From contig JAGDMV010000043.1 in the NCBI GenBank assembly GCA_017860675.1, forward strand, positions 1 through 14,839: a DNA stretch of 14,839 nucleotides. The letters run 5' to 3'. The DNA comes from Chloroflexota bacterium (GTDB taxonomy: Bacteria > Chloroflexota > Limnocylindria > Limnocylindrales > CSP1-4). Every line of letters starts with the position of its first letter. Position 1 is the stretch's first letter. Shown in pieces: positions 1 to 6,062 of this stretch. Made by a program: the position numbers and the translations under genes. Under the pieces are notes generated by a model. That model did no database searches. It saw only the letters and a program-made list of their open reading frames with translations, and was not told where the DNA came from.

Positions 1-2
1 TC

Positions 3-593
3 ACCCTCGGCTCGCTGGGCCTCGTCTTCGAGCTCCAGAACCCGAACTTCGTGACCGGCATCATCGGGATCATCTCGATCATCCTGGCCTTCATCGGCTT
101 CGGCAGCCTGCCGCTCAACGTCGGCGGCCTGCTGCTGATCGTGCTGGCGATCGTGCTGCTCGTGCTCGAGGTGACCGTGACCAGCCACGGCCTGCTGACC
201 GTCGGGGCGATCGTCTGCTTCGCCCTCGGGGCGTCGGCCCTCTACACGGCCCCGGGCACACCCACGGCGCCGACGGCCGAGGTCGCCTTCCCAATCCTGG
301 CCACGGCCGTGATCGGGATGGGGGTGTTCGCGGCGATGATCGCCCTGATCGCGTACCGGACGCGCCGGATGAAGTCGAGCCCCGTGCTCGTCGGTTCGCT
401 GCGCGTTGTGGGCGAGGCCGGCGTTGTCGCCCGGCCGCTGGAGCCTCTCGGCTCGGTCCTGGCCGTCGGTGAAGAATGGACGGCCCGGACCGCCGACCGC
501 CGGACGCTCACTCGCGGCACCAAGGTCCGGGTCGTCGCCCAGGACGGGCTGACCCTGGTCGTCGAGCCGCTCGAGACCGGTCCCGCCGGCTGA
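3..593 (+). CDS. NfeD family membrane protein, C-terminal part (5' end outside window)
   Basis: The reading frame is open from the first complete codon at position 3, reading TLGSLGLVFELQNPNF before the first possible internal start (GTG at 51), so the gene begins upstream and this is its C-terminal part (about 196 residues). 'LGLVFELQNP' followed by several hydrophobic segments is typical of the membrane part of long NfeD proteins, which usually carry an N-terminal ClpP-class serine protease domain; whether that is present cannot be seen here. About four membrane segments occupy nt 50-350. The last ~65 residues (from LVGSLRVVGEAG to LTLVVEPLE) match the soluble OB-fold NfeD C-terminal domain that contacts stomatin-type SPFH proteins. 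An SPFH gene follows 45 nt downstream, the usual partner arrangement. Family assignment is firm; the full length and protease status are unknown. Confidence 0.88.
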   Translation, partial: TLGSLGLVFELQNPNFVTGIIGIISIILAFIGFGSLPLNVGGLLLIVLAIVLLVLEVTVTSHGLLTVGAIVCFALGASALYTAPGTPTAPTAEVAFPILATAVIGMGVFAAMIALIAYRTRRMKSSPVLVGSLRVVGEAGVVARPLEPLGSVLAVGEEWTARTADRRTLTRGTKVRVVAQDGLTLVVEPLETGPAG

Positions 594-600
594 CGACGCG

Positions 601-606
601 TATGCT
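601..606 (+). promoter_or_regulatory. Possible -10 element before the SPFH gene
   Basis: TATGCT lies in the 45-nt gap after the NfeD gene and would place transcription start near 613, giving a leader of about 26 nt that contains the ribosome binding site of the SPFH gene. No convincing -35 hexamer is seen at the expected spacing. It could allow SPFH expression independent of the upstream gene; cotranscription is equally possible. Confidence 0.35.
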
Positions 607-624
607 GGAGATCTGCCGAACCTG

Positions 625-631
625 AAAGGAG
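625..631 (+). promoter_or_regulatory. Shine-Dalgarno site fixing the SPFH start
   Basis: AAAGGAG sits 7 nt before the GTG at 639. It is the clearest Shine-Dalgarno sequence in the window; most other genes start at overlaps or directly after a -10-like hexamer. It supports GTG 639 over any internal start. Confidence 0.75.
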
Positions 632-638
632 CGGACCC

Positions 639-1601
639 GTGGACTTCGCCTACCCGATCGTGGGTGTGGTCGTTCTCATCGTCGTCGTCCTGGTGTTCCT
701 CTACCTGTCGGTGCGGATCGTCCAGCAGTACGAGCGGATGGTCGTCTTCCGGCTGGGCAAGACGAACGAGCGCCTGGTCCGCGAGCCCGGCCTGCGCTTC
801 CTCTGGCCGGTCATCGACCGGCCGGTCAAGGTCGACATCCGCGAGCAGTTCATCGAGGTTCCCAGCCAGACGACGATCACCAAGGACAACGCCCCGATCA
901 ACGTCGACTTCCTGATCTACTGGCGCATCGTCGATCCGCTCAAGAGCCTGGTGAACGTGGCCTATTTCGCCGGCGCCCTCCAGGGCGTGGCGACGACGAC
1001 CCTGCGGGCGGTCATCGGCGATATCCTGCTCGACGAGGTCCTGTCCCGTCGCGAGCAGATCAACGAGGTCCTGCGAACGAAGCTGGACGAGGTGACCGAG
1101 CGCTGGGGCGGCAAGGTCACCACCGTCGAGATCCGGGAGATCACCCCGCCGCGCGACGTCCAGGACGCCATGAACCGTCAGCTCTCGGCCGAACGGACCC
1201 GCCGCGCGGTCATCACCGAGTCCGAGGGCAGGCGCCAGTCCGAGATCAACGTGGCCGAGGGCGAGAAGCAGGCCAACATCCTTCGCGCCGAGGGGGAGCG
1301 CCAGGCCCAGATCCTCCGCGCCGAAGCCTTCCGCCAGGCCCAGATCCTCAACGCCGAGGGCTTCAGCCTGGCCCTCGAGCGGATCTACGCGGCCGCCAGG
1401 ACGATCGACCAGAAGACGATGCTCCTGCAGTACCTCGAGGCGCTCAAGGCGATCGGAGCCTCGCCGTCGACCAAGTACGTCATCCCGACCGAGTTCACCC
1501 AGATCATCGAGCCGCTTGTCCGCGGCCTCGGGGCGGGCATGGCCGCGGGTTCGATCGTGGCCGGGCCTGCGGCACCGACAGGCGTACCACCCGCCGGCTG
1601 A
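639..1601 (+). CDS. SPFH/band 7 stomatin-like membrane protein
   Basis: A 320-residue protein of the prohibitin/stomatin/QmcA type that forms membrane-anchored oligomers and organises membrane microdomains or regulates membrane proteases. Residues 5-25 are one hydrophobic anchor. The SPFH domain follows directly (from VRIVQQYERMVVFRLGK to about residue 180), including 'PGLRFLWPVIDRP' and 'EVPSQTTITKDNAPINVD', which are band 7 signatures. Residues about 180-245 are an Ala/Glu/Arg-rich coiled coil with four 11-residue repeats. The tail is Gly/Ala/Pro-rich. GTG 639 is chosen because of the AAAGGAG 7 nt upstream and because it places the anchor at the N-terminus. The NfeD gene upstream is the known partner family of such stomatins. 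HflC and HflK are alternatives, but the NfeD linkage favours the stomatin/QmcA group. Confidence 0.92.
   Translation: MDFAYPIVGVVVLIVVVLVFLYLSVRIVQQYERMVVFRLGKTNERLVREPGLRFLWPVIDRPVKVDIREQFIEVPSQTTITKDNAPINVDFLIYWRIVDPLKSLVNVAYFAGALQGVATTTLRAVIGDILLDEVLSRREQINEVLRTKLDEVTERWGGKVTTVEIREITPPRDVQDAMNRQLSAERTRRAVITESEGRRQSEINVAEGEKQANILRAEGERQAQILRAEAFRQAQILNAEGFSLALERIYAAARTIDQKTMLLQYLEALKAIGASPSTKYVIPTEFTQIIEPLVRGLGAGMAAGSIVAGPAAPTGVPPAG
1227..1358 (+). repeat. Four 33-bp (11-residue) hendecad repeats inside the SPFH gene
   Basis: Residues 197-240 form four consecutive 11-residue units: GRRQSEINVAE, GEKQANILRAE, GERQAQILRAE and AFRQAQILNAE. Each has a polar RQ or KQ at positions 3-4, a hydrophobic residue at position 7 and an ending in AE. 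The last two units are also very similar at DNA level. An 11-residue period predicts a right-handed or straight coiled coil, as in stomatin and flotillin rods. Confidence 0.85.
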
Positions 1602-1612
1602 GCGGCGCGTGG

Positions 1613-1640
1613 GACCGGCCGCGCTCCGTCGCGGCCGGTC
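1613..1640 (+). terminator. Strong GC hairpin, possible terminator after the SPFH gene
   Basis: GACCGGCCGCG at 1613-1623 pairs perfectly with CGCGGCCGGTC at 1630-1640, an 11-bp stem with a 6-nt loop (CTCCGT). It begins 11 nt after the SPFH stop codon. No T-tract follows, so it is not a canonical intrinsic terminator; in high-GC genomes such hairpins can still terminate transcription or protect 3' ends. Confidence 0.55.
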
Positions 1641-1660
1641 TCGCGGATCGGGCCGTCCGC

Positions 1661-1666
1661 TATAGT
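1661..1666 (+). promoter_or_regulatory. Probable -10 element upstream of the receiver-CpaE gene
   Basis: TATAGT is an AT-rich hexamer one base from the TATAAT consensus, standing out in GC-rich surroundings just after the hairpin at 1613-1640. Transcription would start near 1673, giving a leader of about 60 nt before the ATG at 1735. No -35 match is visible. An out-of-frame ATG lies at 1676, right at the predicted RNA start. Confidence 0.5.
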
Positions 1667-1734
1667 GGCGCGGCGATGCGGTCCGCCGGGGGCGGAGGCA
1701 CGTTCTTCGGGCAGGAGGCGCCGAGAGCAGGGGA

Positions 1735-2910
1735 ATGGCGGCCAAGATCCTCGTCGTCGATGACGACGCCCATGTCCAGCGGATGCTCAGCTACGCGCTC
1801 AAGCAGGAGGGCTACGACGTCCTCAGCGCGGCTGACGGGGCCGAGGGGTTCCGGTTGTGGGGGACCGAGGCGCCGGCGCTGATCCTGCTCGACGTCATGC
1901 TGCCCAAGATGGACGGCTACCAGGTCGCCCAGAAGATCCGCGCCGAGGAGGGCCCCAACGCCCACGTCCCGATCATCATGCTCACAGCCGAGAGCGACGT
2001 CGAGCAGCGGATCAGGGGCCTGCGGGCGGGCGCCGACGACTACCTGATCAAGCCCTTCCACCCGGCCGAGCTGCTGGCCCGGATGCGCAGCCTGCTGGCC
2101 CGCTTCGCCCCCAGGGAGGTCCTGGTCGGCAGGCCGCCCCTCGGCCGCGTCTTCGCCTTCTACGGGGCCAAGGGTGGCGTGGGCACGACCACGATCGCCA
2201 TCAACACGGCCATCGCCCTGCACCGCGAGCTTGGCCGCAAGGTCTGTCTCGTCGACGCCAACCTCCAGTTCGGCGACCACCGCGTCTTCCTCGATCTCGG
2301 CCTCGACCGCAAGAGCATCGTCGACGCGGTCTCGGCCCCGACGATGGATGCCGACCTGCTGCGGACCGTGGTCGTCCACCACGACTCGGGCATCGACCTG
2401 CTGCTGGCCCCGCCGTCGCCCGAGACGGCCGAGCTGGTCACGCCGGCCCACATGAGCCAGCTGCTCGAGCTCCTGCGGACCGTCTACGACTACGTGGTGA
2501 TCGACGTCGACAAGCGGCTGGACGAGGTGAACCTGCAGACGTTCGACGCGGCCAACCCCATCTACGTTGTCATGACTGCTGACCTCTCCTGCCTCAAGAA
2601 CGTCCGCCTGGTGCTGGAGACGCTCGCCCATCTCGGCTACGAGTCGGACAACGTCAAGCTGCTCCTCAACCGGTCCAATGCCTTCACCGGCATCAGCGTG
2701 GGGGCGGCTGAGAAGGCCCTCAAGCGGTCGATCGAGCACCAGATCCTCAACGAGTACCGGGGGGCGATCAGCGCCCTCAACTCGGGCGCACCGGTCATGT
2801 ACGCCAAGGCCGATTCACCGCTCGGGCGGTCCTTCCTGGACTTCGCCCGGGTCGCCGACAAGCAGGGTGTGCCGGCCGACGCGGGGGCACCGGCACCGGC
2901 CCGAACCTAG
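1735..2910 (+). CDS. Response-regulator receiver domain fused to CpaE/TadZ-like MinD-family ATPase
   Basis: A 391-residue two-domain protein. Residues 3-122 are a CheY-like receiver with the acidic pair D9/D10, phosphoacceptor D53 (LLDVMLPKMDGY), T84 and K106 (LIKPF), so it looks able to accept phosphate. From residue 138 a MinD/ParA-type ATPase follows: GAKGGVGTTT at 144-153 keeps the deviant-Walker signature lysine K146 but has T151 where a classical P-loop has lysine; LVDANLQFGD at 172-181 is the next nucleotide-binding segment, and VVIDVD around D257 the Walker B-like strand. This order is typical of CpaE/TadZ proteins, which localise Tad/Flp pilus machinery at the pole. No cpaF, tadB or tadC gene is nearby, so a pilus role is inference. 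ATG 1735 gives the natural MAAKILVVDDD start; only a G-rich stretch abuts it, and AGGAGG at 1713-1718 is too distant to be typical. Confidence 0.9.
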   Translation: MAAKILVVDDDAHVQRMLSYALKQEGYDVLSAADGAEGFRLWGTEAPALILLDVMLPKMDGYQVAQKIRAEEGPNAHVPIIMLTAESDVEQRIRGLRAGADDYLIKPFHPAELLARMRSLLARFAPREVLVGRPPLGRVFAFYGAKGGVGTTTIAINTAIALHRELGRKVCLVDANLQFGDHRVFLDLGLDRKSIVDAVSAPTMDADLLRTVVVHHDSGIDLLLAPPSPETAELVTPAHMSQLLELLRTVYDYVVIDVDKRLDEVNLQTFDAANPIYVVMTADLSCLKNVRLVLETLAHLGYESDNVKLLLNRSNAFTGISVGAAEKALKRSIEHQILNEYRGAISALNSGAPVMYAKADSPLGRSFLDFARVADKQGVPADAGAPAPART

Positions 2911-2920
2911 CCGCGCACGT

Positions 2921-2969
2921 CCCGCCCGCGCAGGCGGGGAGACGCCGGGCAGGCGGGCGAAAGCGCCCG
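2921..2969 (+). other. Two tandem GC hairpins between the receiver-CpaE gene and comM
   Basis: The first pairs CCCGCC (2921-2926) with GGCGGG (2933-2938) across a 6-nt loop. The second pairs CGGGCG (2954-2959) with CGCCCG (2964-2969) across AAAG, and its centre GCGAAAGC is a known unusually stable DNA mini-hairpin. They occupy the 109-nt gap after the stop codon at 2910. No T-tract follows; they may act as a terminator or 3'-end stabiliser. Nothing else was recognised here apart from the -10-like element at 3007. Confidence 0.4.
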
Positions 2970-3006
2970 GTAAGTGGCCGCGCAACCGCCGGTGAGCGGC
3001 AGCCGG

Positions 3007-3012
3007 TACGGT
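3007..3012 (+). promoter_or_regulatory. Putative -10 element placing comM on a leaderless transcript
   Basis: TACGGT fits the TANNNT form of a -10 element and ends 7 nt before the ATG at 3020, so RNA would start at or next to the start codon. No Shine-Dalgarno sequence precedes the ATG, consistent with leaderless translation. No -35 match is evident at 17 nt spacing. Confidence 0.45.
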
Positions 3013-3019
3013 CCGGGCG

Positions 3020-4654
3020 ATGCTCGCCACGGTCCTCGCCGCCACGCTTCACGGCCTCTCCGGACGGCCCGTCCGGGTCGAGGTCGACGTCGCGCCGGGG
3101 CTGCCGGGCTTCACCATCGTCGGACTGGCTGACGCGGCCCTGAAGGAGGCACGCGAGCGGGTCCGCGGTGCGATTCGCAACTCCGGCTTCGCCTACCCGC
3201 CGCGGCGCATCACCGTCAACCTTGCCCCGGCGGACCTGCCGAAAGCCGGGTCGGGCCTGGACCTGGGGATCGCGGCCGGTGTGCTGCTCGGGTCCGAGCA
3301 GGTGCGCTGCAGCGGGCGCTGGGCCCTGCTGGGCGAGCTCTCGCTCGGCGGCGATGTCCGCTCGGTCCCGGGGCTGCTGCCGATGGTCGCGGCACTGGCA
3401 CGGCGCGGCGTGCCGCGGGTCGTGGTGCCGGTCGAGGGCCTGGCCGAGGCGCGCCTCGTCCCCGGGATCGAGGCACTTGCGGCGGCCACCCTGCTCGACG
3501 CCGTGGAGCATCTCCGCGTGGGCCGCCGCGGGCGGCTGCGACGAGTTCCCGGCACCCGGATCGAGGCCGGCGATGCGCCCGTGGTCGCCGGGACCGGGGA
3601 CGAGCCTGCCTTCGGCTCGCGGCCCGGCCCCGCGCCGGAGCCCGGTCGCGAGCCGGGGAGCGACGCGGGCGTGCCCGTTCCCCTCCCGGAGGTACCCGAT
3701 CTCGCCGAGGTGCGGGGTCAGGCGGAGGCCCGGCGCGCCCTCGAGATCGCGCTCGCGGGCGGCCACGGGCTGCTCATGGTCGGGCCACCCGGCACCGGCA
3801 AGACCCTCCTGGCCCGCACCATCCCGGGGCTGCTCCCCCTGCTCGACGATGACGAGGCGCTCGAGGCGACCGTGATCGCGTCGGTCGCCGGGCTGCCGGT
3901 GACCGGCCTTGTTCGCCAGCGTCCCTGTCGCGCTCCGCACCACACCCTTTCCTATGCAGCGATGGTCGGCGGAGGTGGCGGGCGGCTGGCACCGGGCGAA
4001 GTCACCCTGGCCAACGACGGAATCCTGTTTCTCGACGAGCTGCCCGAGTTCGACCGGGGGACGCTGGAGGCGCTCCGCCAGCCCCTCGAGGACGGACGCG
4101 TCGCGATCTCGCGGGTCGGCCGCGCGGTCGTGTTCCCGGCCCGCTTCCAGCTTGTCGCCGCGATGAACCCGTGTCCCTGTGGCTGGGACGGCGACCCCGC
4201 CGGGCGGTGCTCGTGCCGACCCGGGATCGGCGAGCGGTACCGGGCGCGCGTGTCCGGCCCGCTGCTCGACCGGATCGACCTGTGGCTCGAGCTGCCGCGG
4301 GTGCCACCTGACGAGCTCGTGCACGGCCCGGAACCCGAGTCGTCGGCCGCCGTGGCCGCTCGCGTCGCGGCGGCACGCCGGGTCCAGGTCGAGCGGCCCT
4401 GGCGCCGGCTGAACGCGCGGCTGTCAGGCCGCGCCCTGCGGGCAGCCGCTGGCATGGACCGGCTGGGCGAGGCCCGCGCGGTGGCGCTGGCCGAGCATGC
4501 CGGTCTCTCGGCTCGGGCCACCGAACGGCTGCTGCGGGTGGCCCGCACCGTCGCCGACCTCGATCGGGCGGATCGGGTCCTGCCGGTCCACCTGGAGGAA
4601 TCGGCCCGTTACCGGCCGCCGCGCCTGGTGGCCGAGGGCCGGCGGGGCGGGTGA
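3020..4654 (+). CDS. comM: ComM/YifB family AAA+ ATPase (Mg-chelatase-like)
   Basis: A 544-residue protein, a normal length for the YifB/ComM family. ComM is a hexameric AAA+ helicase that promotes branch migration of incoming single-stranded DNA during natural transformation. The N-terminal ~180 residues are the ChlI-type S5-like domain ('GLPGFTIVGLADAALKEARERVR' region, 'NLAPADLPKAGSGLDLGIA' region). A Pro/Gly/Glu-rich linker spans about 185-220. The AAA+ core has Walker A GPPGTGKT at 255-262, Walker B ILFLDEL with D339/E340, sensor N383, and a cysteine cluster C385, C387, C397, C399. The Mg_chelatase C-terminal helical domain ends the protein. ATG 3020 gives the family's normal start (MLATVLAATLHG). 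Its stop overlaps the dprA start by 4 nt, supporting a joint role in DNA uptake. Confidence 0.95.
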   Translation: MLATVLAATLHGLSGRPVRVEVDVAPGLPGFTIVGLADAALKEARERVRGAIRNSGFAYPPRRITVNLAPADLPKAGSGLDLGIAAGVLLGSEQVRCSGRWALLGELSLGGDVRSVPGLLPMVAALARRGVPRVVVPVEGLAEARLVPGIEALAAATLLDAVEHLRVGRRGRLRRVPGTRIEAGDAPVVAGTGDEPAFGSRPGPAPEPGREPGSDAGVPVPLPEVPDLAEVRGQAEARRALEIALAGGHGLLMVGPPGTGKTLLARTIPGLLPLLDDDEALEATVIASVAGLPVTGLVRQRPCRAPHHTLSYAAMVGGGGGRLAPGEVTLANDGILFLDELPEFDRGTLEALRQPLEDGRVAISRVGRAVVFPARFQLVAAMNPCPCGWDGDPAGRCSCRPGIGERYRARVSGPLLDRIDLWLELPRVPPDELVHGPEPESSAAVAARVAAARRVQVERPWRRLNARLSGRALRAAAGMDRLGEARAVALAEHAGLSARATERLLRVARTVADLDRADRVLPVHLEESARYRPPRLVAEGRRGG

Positions 4655-6051
4655 GCGCGATGCTGGGAGTGGCTCGGGCCGGCCCGCTGGGAGAGTCGCA
4701 GCTCACGTCGGGCACGACGAGTGAGGCCGCCACGAGCGACGCCGGGCCGGCCCAGGCCGCGACGGGCCGCACCGCGCCCGGCCGCGGCGAGCGAAGCCGT
4801 GCCGACGAGCGCGACGCGTGGGCAATCCTCGCCTCGGTCGACGGCATCGGCCCGGTGACGCTGGGGGCGCTCCTGCGCGGGCTCGGCGACGGGCGAGCCG
4901 TCGTAAGCGCGGCCGCCGGCCCGCGCGGAGCCGAGCGCCTGGTCGAGGCGGCGGTCTCGGAAGGGGTGCGACTGGAGTCGGCGGTTGCCGCCCGCGTCGT
5001 GGCCGCCGTCGAGGGCTCGGCCGCCATCCTGGCCGGCATCGCCCGGGCGGGCCTCGCGGTGGTCACCACGGAGGATGCCTCCTACCCGACCCGACTGCGG
5101 GCCATCGAGCTGCCTCCTCCGGTCCTCTTCGTTCTCGGGGAGGCGGCGGTGCTCGACCTCCCGCGGTCGATCGCCGTGGTCGGCACCCGCCGGCCGTCCG
5201 ACGGCGGCCGCCGCCTGGCCGGGGGGATCGCGGCGGCCCTGGCCGCCGTCGATGCGGTGGTCGTGTCCGGCCTCGCCGTGGGCGTCGACGGGGCTGCCCA
5301 CGCCGCCGCGGTGGCTGCCGGCGGTCCGACCGTGGCCGTGCTCGGCGGCGGCCATGGCCGTCTCTACCCCCGGGCGCACGACCGCCTCGCACAGGCCATC
5401 GCGGCGCGGGGCGGCGCGGTCGTGTCGGAGCTTCCACCCGATGCGACGCCCTGCCCGGGGACGTTCCCGCGCCGGAACCGGGTGATCTCCGGTCTGGCGG
5501 ACGCCACGGTCGTGGTCGAGGCGGGGGAGCGGAGCGGGGCCCTCATCACCGCCCACTGGGCGCTCGAGCAGGGACGGGGCTGCTTCCTGGTGCCGGGGTC
5601 CCTCGGCGTGCCGCAGAGCGTCGGCTGCAACCGGTTCCTGCGCGAGTACCCCGGCGAGGCGCGGCTGGTCGCCGGGATCCCCGAGCTCCTCGAGGACCTC
5701 GATCTCGTCGGTCAGGTCACCGCCCGTCGGCACGCTGCCGTCGCGTCGGGGCGGTGCAGCCCCTCGGTGGCGGCAGGGGCAAGCCCGTCGACGGTCGCGG
5801 GCGTCCTTGGACCCGCCGAGAGGCAGGTCGCCGCCGCGCTCGAGCCGGGCGCCGTCACCGCCGACGCGCTCGCGGCCGCAAGCGGCCTGCCGGTTCCCAC
5901 CGTGCTGGCAGTCCTGACGCGGCTCGAGGAGGCCGGCATCGCGGTGAGTGCGTTCGGCCGCTACCGGCTGGCCGATGCGCTGGACCGCATGGCCGCGCCG
6001 CGATCGGCCTCCGGCAGGCGAACGTCTGGAACGCGCGGGACCGGGTGCTAG
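4651..6051 (+). CDS. dprA: DNA processing protein DprA
   Basis: A 466-residue DprA/Smf protein, which binds incoming single-stranded DNA and loads RecA in natural transformation. Residues 1-50 are a low-complexity Ala/Gly/Thr/Arg-rich extension. A helical SAM/HhH-like region (AWAILASVDGIGP) follows. The Rossmann-type core carries VVGT at 176-179, SGLAVGVDG at 206-214 (family signature SGxAxGID), 'GTFPRRNRVISGL' and 'SGALITAHWAL'. Residues from about 385 (GPAERQVAAALEPG to FGRYRLA) form a winged-helix C-terminal domain. GTG 4651 is chosen because it forms a GTGA overlap with the comM stop; ATG 4660 is possible and would only trim three residues. No separate ribosome binding site is obvious, so translation is probably coupled to comM. 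Confidence 0.95.
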   Translation: MSAMLGVARAGPLGESQLTSGTTSEAATSDAGPAQAATGRTAPGRGERSRADERDAWAILASVDGIGPVTLGALLRGLGDGRAVVSAAAGPRGAERLVEAAVSEGVRLESAVAARVVAAVEGSAAILAGIARAGLAVVTTEDASYPTRLRAIELPPPVLFVLGEAAVLDLPRSIAVVGTRRPSDGGRRLAGGIAAALAAVDAVVVSGLAVGVDGAAHAAAVAAGGPTVAVLGGGHGRLYPRAHDRLAQAIAARGGAVVSELPPDATPCPGTFPRRNRVISGLADATVVVEAGERSGALITAHWALEQGRGCFLVPGSLGVPQSVGCNRFLREYPGEARLVAGIPELLEDLDLVGQVTARRHAAVASGRCSPSVAAGASPSTVAGVLGPAERQVAAALEPGAVTADALAAASGLPVPTVLAVLTRLEEAGIAVSAFGRYRLADALDRMAAPRSASGRRTSGTRGTGC

Positions 6052-6054
6052 ACT
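6046..6054 (+). promoter_or_regulatory. Putative extended -10 promoter for topA, overlapping the dprA stop
   Basis: TGCTAGACT contains an extended -10 TG plus the hexamer TAGACT (6049-6054). The dprA stop codon TAG (6049-6051) is the first half of the hexamer. Transcription would start near 6061, two bases before the GTG of topA, and no Shine-Dalgarno sequence is present, suggesting a leaderless topA mRNA. No good -35 hexamer is seen. Confidence 0.5.
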
Positions 6055-6062
6055 CCTGCGCC

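Noticed and set aside
1660..4324. Long - strand frames opposite receiver-CpaE and comM (1660-2739 and 2795-4324)
   Set aside because: Same GC-driven antisense effect; no recognisable motifs, while the + strand proteins carry intact active-site motifs.
4818..6062. Upstream extension of the topA frame giving a 1241-residue protein
   Set aside because: The extension lies inside dprA in another frame, is Arg/Gly/Pro-rich with no domain, and topoisomerase homology begins right at the GTG at 6063.
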